This document shows positions 40,829-48,935 of a DNA stretch of 64,000 nucleotides, piece by piece. Origin of the DNA: Candidatus Kapaibacterium thiocyanatum (lineage in GTDB: Bacteria; Bacteroidota; Ignavibacteria; Kapaibacteriales; Kapaibacteriaceae); assembly GCA_001899175.1 (NCBI GenBank), contig MKVH01000003.1:82690-146689 (forward strand), given 5' to 3'. A model generated the notes under the pieces. It made no database searches and was not told the DNA's origin. It saw only the letters and a program-made list of their open reading frames with translations. The stretch's first letter is position 1. Each line of letters opens with the position of its first letter. Position numbers and translations under genes: made by a program.

Positions 40829-42334
40829 ATGTCCATGATACGTCTCGTACTCGCCTGCGTTCTTGTGGTGGGAATCTGCATTTCCTGCGATTCGCCCGTA
40901 GAGGGACCGCAATACGGCGACCTCGTTCCCTCGTCGACGGACAGCGCTGCCATCGCATGGAATCCCCTTTTCGTCCTGAGCGGAGGCGATAGCCTGATCT
41001 CCGCTCCACCCGCCGCCGATGAAGGCATCAGCGCCGTGAAGGAAGCCATCGCCAACCGGACGGAAGCCCAGAACAAGGCCATCCGCACGTGGAATACCGG
41101 TACCTACCTGCGATGGAACGAATTGACGCGTAACATCGTTGCCCGCTATAATGTTGCGCCGCTCGCCGAGCGTACGCCGAATGGTACGTTCACCGGACGT
41201 TTCCTTCCCGATCCCAACAAGCCCTTCGCTTCACCGCCCTTCACCGCACGTCTCTATGCACTCGTGAATGCCGGGCAGTACGACGCTCTCATCTGGGCGT
41301 GGAGGCTGAAGTATCAACACCGTCGTCCGGCGCCGTCGACCGTCGATCCGACGATCGTGACGGCAGGCCCATCGTCGGGTACACCATCCTATCCCAATGA
41401 GGATGCCGTCGTGTCCCGCGTCACGGTAGAAATCGTGTCGTTCTTCTATCCGGGTGAACGCGCCTATCTCGAAGCGCAGTTGCAGGAATGTACGTCGTCG
41501 AGAGTGGCGGCAGGTCTGGCTCGTCCATCCGATATCGCCGGAGGCGACTCGCTCGGACGCCGCGTTGCGGCGCTGCTCATCGATCGTGCGAAGAACGACG
41601 GCTTCAGCAAGGCCGACGATCAGGCTCGATGGAAGGCCGTGGACGCCGCGATGGTGACGACGTGGCCGAAATGGAGAAGCACCGAAACGCCGACGCGCCC
41701 GCCCATGCTTCCGTTCTTCGGCGAAGTGAAGCCGTGGAACATCACCGATGCCGCATCCTTCGATCCGGGGCCGCCTCCATCCGAAGGAACGGCCGTCTAC
41801 GACACGGACATGGATGAGATGCGCAGCATCTCGGTGGGCCGCACACGCGAACAGATACGTATCGCGAACTATTGGTCCGATGGAGAGGGAACGTTCACGC
41901 CTCCGATCCACTGGCACCTCTTCGCGGCCGAGCGCCTGCGCGAAGCACGCTTCAGCATGATCCGCATGGCTCGCGTCATGGCCTATACCTCGACGTCGCT
42001 CCACGATGCCGCCGTCGTCTGCTGGTATACGAAGTACAAGTACAACACGGCGCGCCCGATCACGATCGACAACGTCGTCCGTATGCCGATCGGTCTGCCG
42101 AACTTCCCCGGATACTCCAGCGGCCACTCGACCTTCAGCGGTGCCGCTGCGACGGTACTCGGACACTTCTTCCCGTCGTACAGCCAGGGCTACATGATGA
42201 TGGCCCGTGAAGCGGGTGACAGCCGCGTCTATGGCTGCATCCATGTGCGTATCGACTGTACCGTCGGTCTCAAGCAAGGACAGGACATCGGTGCCGTGGC
42301 CGTCGCACGGGCGGTGCAGGACGGAGCGGAATAG
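40829..42334 (+). CDS. Vanadium-dependent haloperoxidase / PAP2-superfamily lipoprotein
   Basis: 501 residues: signal peptide with lipobox ICISC. The PAP2 active site is split as in haloperoxidases: WAWRLKYQHRRPAPS and KYKYNTARPIT (motif 1, K......RP), PGYSSGHSTFSGAAA (motif 2, PSGH with the acid-base His), and SRVYGCIHVRIDCTVGLKQG (motif 3, SR......H with the nucleophile His). Known: oxidises halides with H2O2 using vanadate, or dephosphorylates lipids; both share this site. Here the N-terminal helical half (~230 residues) supports the haloperoxidase branch. Envelope location from the lipobox. Confidence 0.85.
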   Translation: MSMIRLVLACVLVVGICISCDSPVEGPQYGDLVPSSTDSAAIAWNPLFVLSGGDSLISAPPAADEGISAVKEAIANRTEAQNKAIRTWNTGTYLRWNELTRNIVARYNVAPLAERTPNGTFTGRFLPDPNKPFASPPFTARLYALVNAGQYDALIWAWRLKYQHRRPAPSTVDPTIVTAGPSSGTPSYPNEDAVVSRVTVEIVSFFYPGERAYLEAQLQECTSSRVAAGLARPSDIAGGDSLGRRVAALLIDRAKNDGFSKADDQARWKAVDAAMVTTWPKWRSTETPTRPPMLPFFGEVKPWNITDAASFDPGPPPSEGTAVYDTDMDEMRSISVGRTREQIRIANYWSDGEGTFTPPIHWHLFAAERLREARFSMIRMARVMAYTSTSLHDAAVVCWYTKYKYNTARPITIDNVVRMPIGLPNFPGYSSGHSTFSGAAATVLGHFFPSYSQGYMMMAREAGDSRVYGCIHVRIDCTVGLKQGQDIGAVAVARAVQDGAE

Positions 42335-42372
42335 GCGCCCAGGCCGAATAGTAATCACGTATATCGTCGATG

Positions 42373-42403
42373 CATGCCGTACTCAGGATATGGGTACGGC
42401 ATG
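42373..42403. terminator. Hairpin between convergent genes
   Basis: 10-bp stem CATGCCGTAC (42373-42382) with GTACGGCATG (42394-42403) and an 11-nt loop, followed by TTCCGTTTGGG on the plus side. Sits between the haloperoxidase-like and nfi genes. Confidence 0.5.
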
Positions 42404-42434
42404 TTCCGTTTGGGGCCAGGCTCAGAGGTAGATG

Positions 42435-43121
42435 CTACCGCGTCTTGTGCGCCAGCCGTAATTCGTTCACGAGCAGGTGTGCCCTGCGTGTCGGTTCGGG
42501 AATGCGATATCCCGTATGGCATCGTAGCGTAAGGTCGACGGCCGAATCGAGATCGATGAGGTGGCCGGTCGATATGAAGACCGGACCGACCTTGTTCTTC
42601 GTACGCAGGGCGACGCCTATTTCCTCGTCCTTGTGAACGAGTGGTGACCGCGATCCACGCTCGGGTGGGAGATCATCGAATGCACCGACGAGGATCGATT
42701 TGCCGCAGCCGAAGGTCGGGCGATCGAGCCAGAGACCCATATGTGCTGCGATGCCCATGCGTCGCGGGTGAGCCATGCCGTGACCGTCGAACATGACGAC
42801 GTCGGGCAATGTGTGGAGACCGTTCCAGGCCTCCAGCAACGATGGACCTTCCCGAAAGGTGAGGAGGCCCGGCACGTAGGGGAACGTCGTCGTGGAGACG
42901 ATGCCTGCCTGATCGACGACTTCGAGCGTATCGATGTTCAGGACGACGATTCCGGCATAGACGGCTTCCTCGAACTTGTTGAACGAGATGTCGCAACCGG
43001 CGATCGTCCGCACCGGATGCCTCAACGGCTCGACGCGGATACGCTCCCGAAGCTGTCGCTGGAGAGCGACAGCTTCGGTCGGTGTGACGTTCCATGGATG
43101 GAGTTGTCCGGATTCGTTCAT
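42435..43121 (-). CDS. nfi: Endonuclease V (deoxyinosine 3'-endonuclease)
   Basis: 228 residues, typical length. The start at 43121 (MNESGQLHPW) is chosen for length. Catalytic residues of the family are in TIAGCDISF (Asp), PGLLTFREGPSLLEAW (Glu), DVVMFDGHGMAHPRRMGIAAHMGLWLDRPTFGCGKS (Asp of FDGHG; the HPRR.G.A.H.G segment is the signature) and GPVFISTGHLIDLDSAVDL. Known role: nicks DNA 3' to deoxyinosine (second phosphodiester), starting repair of deaminated adenine. Follows the DsbA-like gene on the same strand with 29 nt between. Confidence 0.95.
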   Translation of the reverse strand: MNESGQLHPWNVTPTEAVALQRQLRERIRVEPLRHPVRTIAGCDISFNKFEEAVYAGIVVLNIDTLEVVDQAGIVSTTTFPYVPGLLTFREGPSLLEAWNGLHTLPDVVMFDGHGMAHPRRMGIAAHMGLWLDRPTFGCGKSILVGAFDDLPPERGSRSPLVHKDEEIGVALRTKNKVGPVFISTGHLIDLDSAVDLTLRCHTGYRIPEPTRRAHLLVNELRLAHKTR

Positions 43122-43150
43122 CGTGGTGCCGTTCGGATACCTGCAGCTCG

Positions 43151-43873
43151 TCAGTCCGTCGTACAACCTTCGTCGGTGCACACGGCACCGGAGGCCGAAG
43201 GGACATCGACGATGGTCATCGCCTGATGGGCTTCATCCCATGAGCGCTGGAGGGTCTGGAGGAAGACGTCGTTCGGTTGCGCACCGGAGACGGCATACTT
43301 GCGATCGAAGACGAAGAACGGTACACCGCGTACGCCGATGCGGGAAGCCTCGACGATGTCCTGCCGAACCTCGTCGGCAAGCGAACCGTCGTCGAGCATG
43401 CGTCCTACCTCGCCCGCATCGAGACCGAGCTCGACACCAAGTGCTACGAGCGTATCGCGGTCACCGATATTCCTGCCTTCCGTGAAATAGGCCGAGAAGA
43501 GGCGCTCTTCCGCTGCATCCTGGAGTCCGTGCTTCGCAGCGAGATGGATGAGGCGATGCGCATCGAACGTATTGGCAGGAATGGTGCGGTCGAAATCGTA
43601 GTTCAGCCCGGCCTGCTGGGCCATGGACGTCACGTGTGCACCGGCCTGCATCGCATGGTCGAGCGTCCATCCCTTCTTCTCGGCAAGGGCTTCATGGACG
43701 CTGCGTCCTGCGACGTACGTGGCGTCGGGATCGAGCTGATAGCTGCGCCAGACGATCTTCACGTCGGCGGCATGATCGAAGCGTTGCAGAGCCTGTTCGA
43801 AATGCCGTTTGCCGATGTAGCAGAACGGACATACGATGTCGGACCAGATTTCGACGGTGATGGGAGATGACAT
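43151..43873 (-). CDS. DsbA-family thiol oxidoreductase, FrnE-like
   Basis: 240 residues; start at 43873 (MSSPITVEIWSDIVCPFC). Thioredoxin-fold CPFC at Cys15-Cys18, cis-Pro loop in RGVPFFVFDRKYAVSGAQP, and an inserted helical domain between. No signal peptide, so cytoplasmic. It ends with CTDEGC (C-x4-C), which matches the second, C-terminal cysteine motif described for Deinococcus FrnE, where both motifs take part in disulfide exchange. Likely a cytosolic disulfide isomerase or oxidoreductase in oxidative stress. Same strand as nfi. Confidence 0.9.
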   Translation of the reverse strand: MSSPITVEIWSDIVCPFCYIGKRHFEQALQRFDHAADVKIVWRSYQLDPDATYVAGRSVHEALAEKKGWTLDHAMQAGAHVTSMAQQAGLNYDFDRTIPANTFDAHRLIHLAAKHGLQDAAEERLFSAYFTEGRNIGDRDTLVALGVELGLDAGEVGRMLDDGSLADEVRQDIVEASRIGVRGVPFFVFDRKYAVSGAQPNDVFLQTLQRSWDEAHQAMTIVDVPSASGAVCTDEGCTTD

Positions 43874-44028
43874 GATTCGTATTGCGATGATGATGACGAT
43901 GTATGCGGGAATCGTTACCGGACGTTCATGAACGATCGTGAATGCCGAGGCAACGTGGTTACATGCGTACGTTTGCACTGCTATGACGAACGAGGGTGGA
44001 TATTCATTACATCACTGGATTATCATCG

Positions 44029-45234
44029 ATGACGAATCACGATCGGACGATATCGGTTTCCGTATACCTGGCTATTCTGACCACGACCCTCGTCGGTATC
44101 TCCTGTGCCTCCGTCCATCGTCCCGATATCACGGTACCGGAGCTGCGATCCGACGCCAACGTGGCTCGTTCGGTCAATCGGGCTACGGTCGACAGCATCA
44201 TCGAGCGTCTGGCCCGGCGTGCGGCACGCCGGAACGACGGGACCCTCGATATCCTGATGCTGTCGGGTGGCGGACAGAATGGCGCCTACGGCGCAGGCTT
44301 TCTCAAGGCATGGAAGGGGAGGAGCGACGGCGGGATGCCGGACTTCGACCTCGTGACCGGTGTCAGTACGGGCGCCCTGCAAGCGCCACTCGCATTGCTC
44401 GGAACCCGGGACGACCTCGAGCAGTTGTCCTCCCTCTATCGCGAGGCGACGAGAACGATCACGCCATCGATAGACTATCTGTTCTGGCTGCATCCCAATG
44501 GCGGTGTTCTGAACGTCGAGCGATACGAGGCCACGCTGGCCCGGGTCGTCGATGCCCGACTCGCTACCCGCCTGCGTTCGGAGTTCGACAAGGATCGCCA
44601 GGTAGCCGTATCGACAGCCGACATGGATCTCGGAGTCGGGAGGATATGGAGTTTCTCCGACGAGCTGAAGGATACGGCCGAGGCCTCACGGCGACGCGTC
44701 CATACCCTGCTCCAGGCATCGTCTGCGATTCCGGGAATCTTTCCATCGCTGTTGATCGACAACCATGTCCATTCGGACGGTGGTACGGTTGCCAACATTC
44801 TTACGGCGCTTACGATTTCGGACTACAGGCGTCTGGTGGATCGTATGCGATACTATGGCGTATCGACGCCGGTGAAGGTGCGTATCTGGATCATCATGAA
44901 TCTCCGGATGCATGTACCGGTCAAGGTCATGGATATCGCAAGTCGCTCGGAGATCTCGCGTCGCGGTAACATGCTCCTGCTCGTAGCCCAGGCGCCGCAG
45001 ATAGTATCGCATCTCGACCTCCTCTCCACCGCGGTCAATGCCACGATACCCGGCCTGAGCATGGAACTCCGGTACACATCCATTCCTGCCGGTCTTCCCG
45101 ATGATCCTGCCGCTGCCGAGCTGTTCAACGAGGGCTGGATGCATCGACTCGATTCCACCGGTGCCGGCCGCGCATCGGGCCCCACGCCATGGGATGCGAT
45201 GACGTCGCCCTTCGAACGGCCGGCCACGGATTGA
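44029..45234 (+). CDS. Patatin-like phospholipase, lipoprotein
   Basis: 401 residues; ATG at 44029 gives a signal peptide ending with lipobox VGISC. Patatin fold: oxyanion loop SGGGQNGAYGAGF, nucleophile elbow GVSTG (Ser), and catalytic Asp in HSDGG (Ser-Asp dyad). The helix after the elbow (ALQAPLALLGTRDDLEQLSSLYR) is as in lipoprotein-type patatins. Known: acyl hydrolase on phospholipids. Intact motifs suggest activity. Surface or periplasmic location by the lipobox. Ends 4 nt before the convergent VOC gene. Confidence 0.9.
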   Translation: MTNHDRTISVSVYLAILTTTLVGISCASVHRPDITVPELRSDANVARSVNRATVDSIIERLARRAARRNDGTLDILMLSGGGQNGAYGAGFLKAWKGRSDGGMPDFDLVTGVSTGALQAPLALLGTRDDLEQLSSLYREATRTITPSIDYLFWLHPNGGVLNVERYEATLARVVDARLATRLRSEFDKDRQVAVSTADMDLGVGRIWSFSDELKDTAEASRRRVHTLLQASSAIPGIFPSLLIDNHVHSDGGTVANILTALTISDYRRLVDRMRYYGVSTPVKVRIWIIMNLRMHVPVKVMDIASRSEISRRGNMLLLVAQAPQIVSHLDLLSTAVNATIPGLSMELRYTSIPAGLPDDPAAAELFNEGWMHRLDSTGAGRASGPTPWDAMTSPFERPATD

Positions 45235-45238
45235 TCCG

Positions 45239-45691
45239 TCAAGGTTTCGAATACATCTCTGCGAGCTTGCGCTCCATTTCCTCCATCGGAACTTCGCGGA
45301 GGAATCGGGCGATCCACCACGTATTGCCGTGCATGTCGAGGACCCCACCTTCACGATGTCCGTAGAAACGGTCATCGGGTTCCATGACCGACGTGGCACC
45401 GGCTGCGAGCGCACGTCTATAGGTGTCGTCGACGTCGTCGACGAAGATGTAGCACATCGTCCTGGTCGCCGGCCAGCGTTCCGACGACGTTCCCATCATG
45501 ATGTTGGTATCGCCGATCCGTACTTCACCGTGCTGGATGATTCCTTGCGGATCCTTCAGCGCTTCTCCGGCTTCGGCATCGAAGACGGTCTGGAGGAAGG
45601 CGATCTGTGCTTCCACGTTGTCCACCATGAGATAGGGTGCGACGATACTGTGGTCGGGCGGTGCTGGATTGTTCTTCGTCGACGAGGCCAT
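45239..45691 (-). CDS. VOC-family (glyoxalase/PhnB-like) protein
   Basis: 150 residues; start at 45691 (MASSTKNNPAPPDHSIVAPYLMV). Two beta-alpha-beta-beta-beta modules: APYLMVDNVEAQIAFLQTVFDAEAGEALKDPQGIIQHGEVRIGDTNIMMG and YIFVDDVDDTYRRALAAGATSVMEPDDRFYGHREGGVLDMHGNTWWIA. The closing YG.R...V.D..G..W is the PhnB/YdfO-type ending with Glu/His metal candidates (HREG, HGN). Substrate unknown. Confidence 0.9.
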   Translation of the reverse strand: MASSTKNNPAPPDHSIVAPYLMVDNVEAQIAFLQTVFDAEAGEALKDPQGIIQHGEVRIGDTNIMMGTSSERWPATRTMCYIFVDDVDDTYRRALAAGATSVMEPDDRFYGHREGGVLDMHGNTWWIARFLREVPMEEMERKLAEMYSKP

Positions 45692-45787
45692 GATGACACT
45701 CCTGGTTGTAGTTGAAACGATACGCGACAAAGCTACAGGGCGGGATAGCACGGGAATTGTACGAATGCGACATCGTACGATACGGCG

Positions 45788-46588
45788 TCAGGCTTCGGCG
45801 ATCAACCTGCCTTCGCCGTTGTCGATGAAGAAGGCTCGTGGATGATGCCCCGAGAATGCCTTGAACTCGTGGATGAAATGCGACTGATCGTAGTAACCGC
45901 AGTTCAGTGCAAGGTCGGTCAGCGAGCGGATCGGTCCGTATCCTTCGCGTATCGCCGACTGGAATCGTGCGATGCGTGAGAAGAGTTTCGGACTGAAGCC
46001 CGCATGATCCTTGAATGTTCGCTCCAGTTGACGCGTGGACATGTTGAAGCGTTCTGCGAGACGACCGACGTTGTCCGATCCGTGAGAGTGGACGACATGT
46101 CGGATGGACGAAAAGATCCGTTCTTCCATCGGAGAGATGGCCGACAGCTTCCTGTCGAGGAATCCGGCCAGCAGTCCTACGCGCAGCGCCGTCGTTTCCG
46201 CGAGCATCAACCGTTCCTCGAGCTCACGGCCATCGCTGCCGAAGAGCGAGGAAAGATCGATGAGATGATCGCTCGTATCGACGGATGGTGTGCGTGTCAG
46301 GAAGGAAACGGTGAACGGATAGAGGTAGGCGCCGAAGATGCCGAAGTCCTCCTTCGTGCGGAAGCGTCGGAAGGTTCGTGATTGCGCATGGACCATGGAA
46401 CGATATCCATCGGACGTGCCCGGTGCATCGAGCTCTTCGAAGCGTCCCTTGTAGTGGACGATCAGCTCGGCGCATCCGTCGGCCATCGTGCGATGGACAT
46501 ACGGGACGTCGGATACGGAGCATTCCAGCACCCAGAAGAACCGGACGAAGGGCGTCAGTCGTGGCGGTGGTGGAATCTTGCGGTAGAG
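45788..46588 (-). CDS. AraC-family transcriptional regulator
   Basis: 266 residues; start at 46588 (MLYRKIPPPPRLTPFVRFFW). N-terminal domain of the DUF6597 kind (P...L.pfV..fW..e......p....PDG..ElI..y), here FFWVLECS...TMADGCAELIVHYKG. C-terminal double HTH: NVGRLAERFNMSTRQLERTFKDHAGFSPKLFSRIARFQSAI and SLTDLALNCGYYDQSHFIHEFKAFSGHHPRAFF. Both recognition helices are complete. It is divergent from the DUF305 gene (142 nt), a possible target. Confidence 0.92.
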   Translation of the reverse strand, partial: LYRKIPPPPRLTPFVRFFWVLECSVSDVPYVHRTMADGCAELIVHYKGRFEELDAPGTSDGYRSMVHAQSRTFRRFRTKEDFGIFGAYLYPFTVSFLTRTPSVDTSDHLIDLSSLFGSDGRELEERLMLAETTALRVGLLAGFLDRKLSAISPMEERIFSSIRHVVHSHGSDNVGRLAERFNMSTRQLERTFKDHAGFSPKLFSRIARFQSAIREGYGPIRSLTDLALNCGYYDQSHFIHEFKAFSGHHPRAFFIDNGEGRLIAEA

Positions 46589-46729
46589 CATGCGGGAATC
46601 CGGGTGAAGCCGATGCCAGTTCGGAACCCGAAAATAGTGCGGAGGGGTGGAACTATTGTATCGACAGGTAAATATCACCGCCTGTAACGATGAGCGTTCC
46701 CGTATCGGTCACAACGATCGGAGGTTCCG

Positions 46730-47383
46730 ATGAAACTGTCATCGATCGTCGTCGTCGCCATACTCGCGGCGGCCTGCTACCGCGAAGAGCCCGTGCCACA
46801 GAAGGAGCCGATGAATCGCAGTGAGGCTCTCGAGGACTCGAAGGAGACATCGAAGGACATCGCCCGGATCCTGCTCCGCATGGACACCATGATGACGAAG
46901 CACCTCGAAGAGCGAGATCGATACTACGACCTGCGCTTCATCGACATGATGATCAATCATCACGAATGCGGCATCATGGCGGCGAAGAGCGCCATCCAGA
47001 ACGCCGCCCATGCCGAGTCCATCACGTTCGCCGAGGACATGTCGCTCATGTTCCAGATGAATATCGACCAGATGAAGGCATGGCGCAGGACGTGGTACGA
47101 CGAGGAACGTCCTGCGAAGGGCACGTACGCGGATTCGCTCCTGAAGGTCATGACGGAGATGGATACGACGATGGCCTTCAAGCTCGGTACCAAGGATCCG
47201 AACTACGATCTCCGTTTCACGGACATGATGCTGATCCATCACCGTATCGGCATCGACATGGCCATCGACGCGCTCGAGAAGACGGCGCATCCGAAGATGC
47301 GCGAACTCGCCGAGGAGCTCGCCATCAATCTCCGCAGAGGGATGAAGGAGCTCCAGGCATGGCGCGTGAAGTGGTACGGGTGA
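46730..47383 (+). CDS. DUF305 lipoprotein with two copies of the domain
   Basis: 217 residues. Signal peptide with lipobox LAAAC (Cys16). Two DUF305 units: first at about 60-122 (YYDLRFIDMMINHHECGIMAAKSAIQNAAH), second at about 150-215 (NYDLRFTDMMLIHHRIGIDMAIDALEKTAHPKMRELAEEL). Each carries the D-M-M-x-x-H-H signature. Known: a ferritin-like helical domain frequent in copper-stress loci; metal binding through His/Met is inferred. Possibly controlled by the divergent AraC-type regulator. The duplicated form is less common than the single-domain one. Confidence 0.9.
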   Translation: MKLSSIVVVAILAAACYREEPVPQKEPMNRSEALEDSKETSKDIARILLRMDTMMTKHLEERDRYYDLRFIDMMINHHECGIMAAKSAIQNAAHAESITFAEDMSLMFQMNIDQMKAWRRTWYDEERPAKGTYADSLLKVMTEMDTTMAFKLGTKDPNYDLRFTDMMLIHHRIGIDMAIDALEKTAHPKMRELAEELAINLRRGMKELQAWRVKWYG

Positions 47384-47521
47384 TGAGGTACGGTCCGCGT
47401 CCTTCATCCATGGCTTCCGGATGCTCATGAGTACGCCGCAGCGGCATGCACGGCCCACCTGTTGATAACTTCACCGGATATTCATGGTGCGCGTTATCCG
47501 CTTTTCGACAAATTCGTATCG

Positions 47522-47747
47522 CCGTTGCAGGTGCACCGTATCACGCTCATGATTCTTAGCGGATATGGTGATAATAGGGAAGACGGGTGCGGAGCCGCGT
47601 GGCTCCAACTCCCGCGTGGTTGCGCCGCCGTATTGGGAGACGCTCCGGTTCATGTAACGAGGCCACTGTAGAACACGACACGTGTCGTGCGACGGGAAGG
47701 CCGAACCGGATCGAACGACCCCTTAGCCGGACGACCTGCCTGCAGCG
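47522..47747 (+). ncRNA. Cobalamin (B12) riboswitch
   Basis: Outer stem P1 pairs CGTTGCAGG (47522-47530) with CCTGCAGCG (47739-47747), nine pairs with one G-T. Conserved words in the right order: GGTG near 47529, ATAGGGAA at about 47574-47581 followed by GGGTG, GGCCACTG (47661-47668), GGGAAGGC (47694-47701), and the B12 box AGCCGGACGACCTGCC (47725-47740), one base shifted from AGYCMGGARACCTGCC. The 16-bp palindrome CACGACACGTGTCGTG (47674-47689) forms a peripheral hairpin. Known: binds adenosyl- or other cobalamins and usually shuts expression. It precedes nrdB-nrdA. Confidence 0.93.
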
Positions 47748-47824
47748 CTCATCAATTCACGATCATCCGCGCTAACGGATGTGATGAGAAGTTGTCCAGG
47801 CGATGCCCTACCTGTATAGCAGGT
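47748..47824 (+). promoter_or_regulatory. Expression platform of the B12 riboswitch
   Basis: Immediately after the aptamer: a two-part hairpin (CTCATCA/TGATGAG at 47748-47788 with inner CATCCG/CGGATG) and a short ACCTG/CAGGT hairpin at 47810-47824. No T-run follows either, so control is probably at translation or by an alternative fold in which CAGGT pairs with the B12-box CCTGCC. Confidence 0.5.
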
Positions 47825-47903
47825 GCGGAGACGTATCGTCCACCCCTTCCCGTTACCTCCGCGAGCGAGGATCGATGTCCCTTCACATCATCCTTCGACA
47901 GCC

Positions 47904-48911
47904 ATGCATACCGAATCGCAGGAACGCGCTGGACTACCGACCGAACCGCTCCTGATGGAGAACAAGGATCGCTTCGTCATCTTTCCCATCAGATATCACG
48001 ACATCTGGCACTTCTACAAGAAGGCCCAGGCCAGTTTCTGGACGGCCGAGGAGATAGACCTCAGTCATGACCTGGGTGACTGGGAACGTCTTACCGACGG
48101 CGAACGACATTTCATCTCCCACGTGCTCGCTTTCTTCGCGGCGAGCGACGGCATCGTGAACGAGAATCTCGCCGAGAACTTCCTGTCGATGGTCCAGTAT
48201 CCCGAGGCGCGTTTCTTCTACGGCTTCCAGATCATGATGGAGAACGTGCACTCGGAAACGTATTCGCTGCTGATCGACACCTATATCCGCGATCCGAAGG
48301 AGAAGCATCGTCTGCTCCATGCCGTGGACACCGTACCCTGCGTACGGAAGAAGGCCGAGTGGGCCCTCCGCTGGATCGAACGGGCCGATTTCCAGGAACT
48401 CCTGATCGCCTTCGCGGCGGTGGAAGGTATCTTCTTCTCGGGCAGTTTCTGTTCCATCTACTGGATGAAGAAACGCGGACTGATGCCGGGACTCAGCTTC
48501 TCGAACGAGCTGATCTCGCGCGACGAAGGACTGCACTGCGATTTCGCCTGCCTGCTCTACAACAACTACGTCGTGAACAAGCTGCCCGAAGAGCAGGTCG
48601 CCCGGATCATCTGCGATGCCGTGGAGATCGAGAAGGAATTCGTCACGGATGCCCTGCCCGTCGCCCTCATCGGCATGAATGCCAATCTGATGTGCGACTA
48701 TATCGAGTTCGTTGCGGACAGATTGCTGGTGGCACTGAATTGTAAGAAACGATACAATGCGAAGAATCCCTTCGACTTCATGGACATGATCTCGCTCCAG
48801 GGGAAGACGAACTTCTTCGAGAAGCGCGTCGGCGAATACCAGAAGTCGGGAGTGATGGCCAGCGTGGCAGGCGGCGAGGGCAGGAGCTTCACGCTGGACG
48901 AGGATTTTTGA
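47904..48911 (+). CDS. nrdB: Ribonucleotide reductase class Ia, small subunit NrdB
   Basis: 335 residues; ATG at 47904 taken, ATG at 47955 (MENKDRF) is possible. Eukaryote-like R2: metal ligands Asp/Glu in EEIDLSHD, Glu and His in NENLAEN and ENVHSE, Glu in AVEGIFFSG, and Glu/His in RDEGLHCDF. The radical tyrosine sits in [12 protein letters not shown] (as in mouse R2), so this is a Tyr-radical enzyme. Known role: makes the radical that NrdA uses to reduce ribonucleotides; needs O2. Regulated by the B12 riboswitch 157 nt upstream; nrdA follows 24 nt later. Confidence 0.96.
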   Translation: MHTESQERAGLPTEPLLMENKDRFVIFPIRYHDIWHFYKKAQASFWTAEEIDLSHDLGDWERLTDGERHFISHVLAFFAASDGIVNENLAENFLSMVQYPEARFFYGFQIMMENVHSETYSLLIDTYIRDPKEKHRLLHAVDTVPCVRKKAEWALRWIERADFQELLIAFAAVEGIFFSGSFCSIYWMKKRGLMPGLSFSNELISRDEGLHCDFACLLYNNYVVNKLPEEQVARIICDAVEIEKEFVTDALPVALIGMNANLMCDYIEFVADRLLVALNCKKRYNAKNPFDFMDMISLQGKTNFFEKRVGEYQKSGVMASVAGGEGRSFTLDEDF

Positions 48912-48935
48912 CACCACTTACGAAGCATACGAATC

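Noticed and set aside
47674-47689. CACGACACGTGTCGTG as an NrdR box or other protein operator
   Set aside because: It lies inside the cobalamin aptamer between GGCCACTG and GGGAAGGC, where a variable peripheral hairpin is expected, and it does not fit the NrdR consensus.
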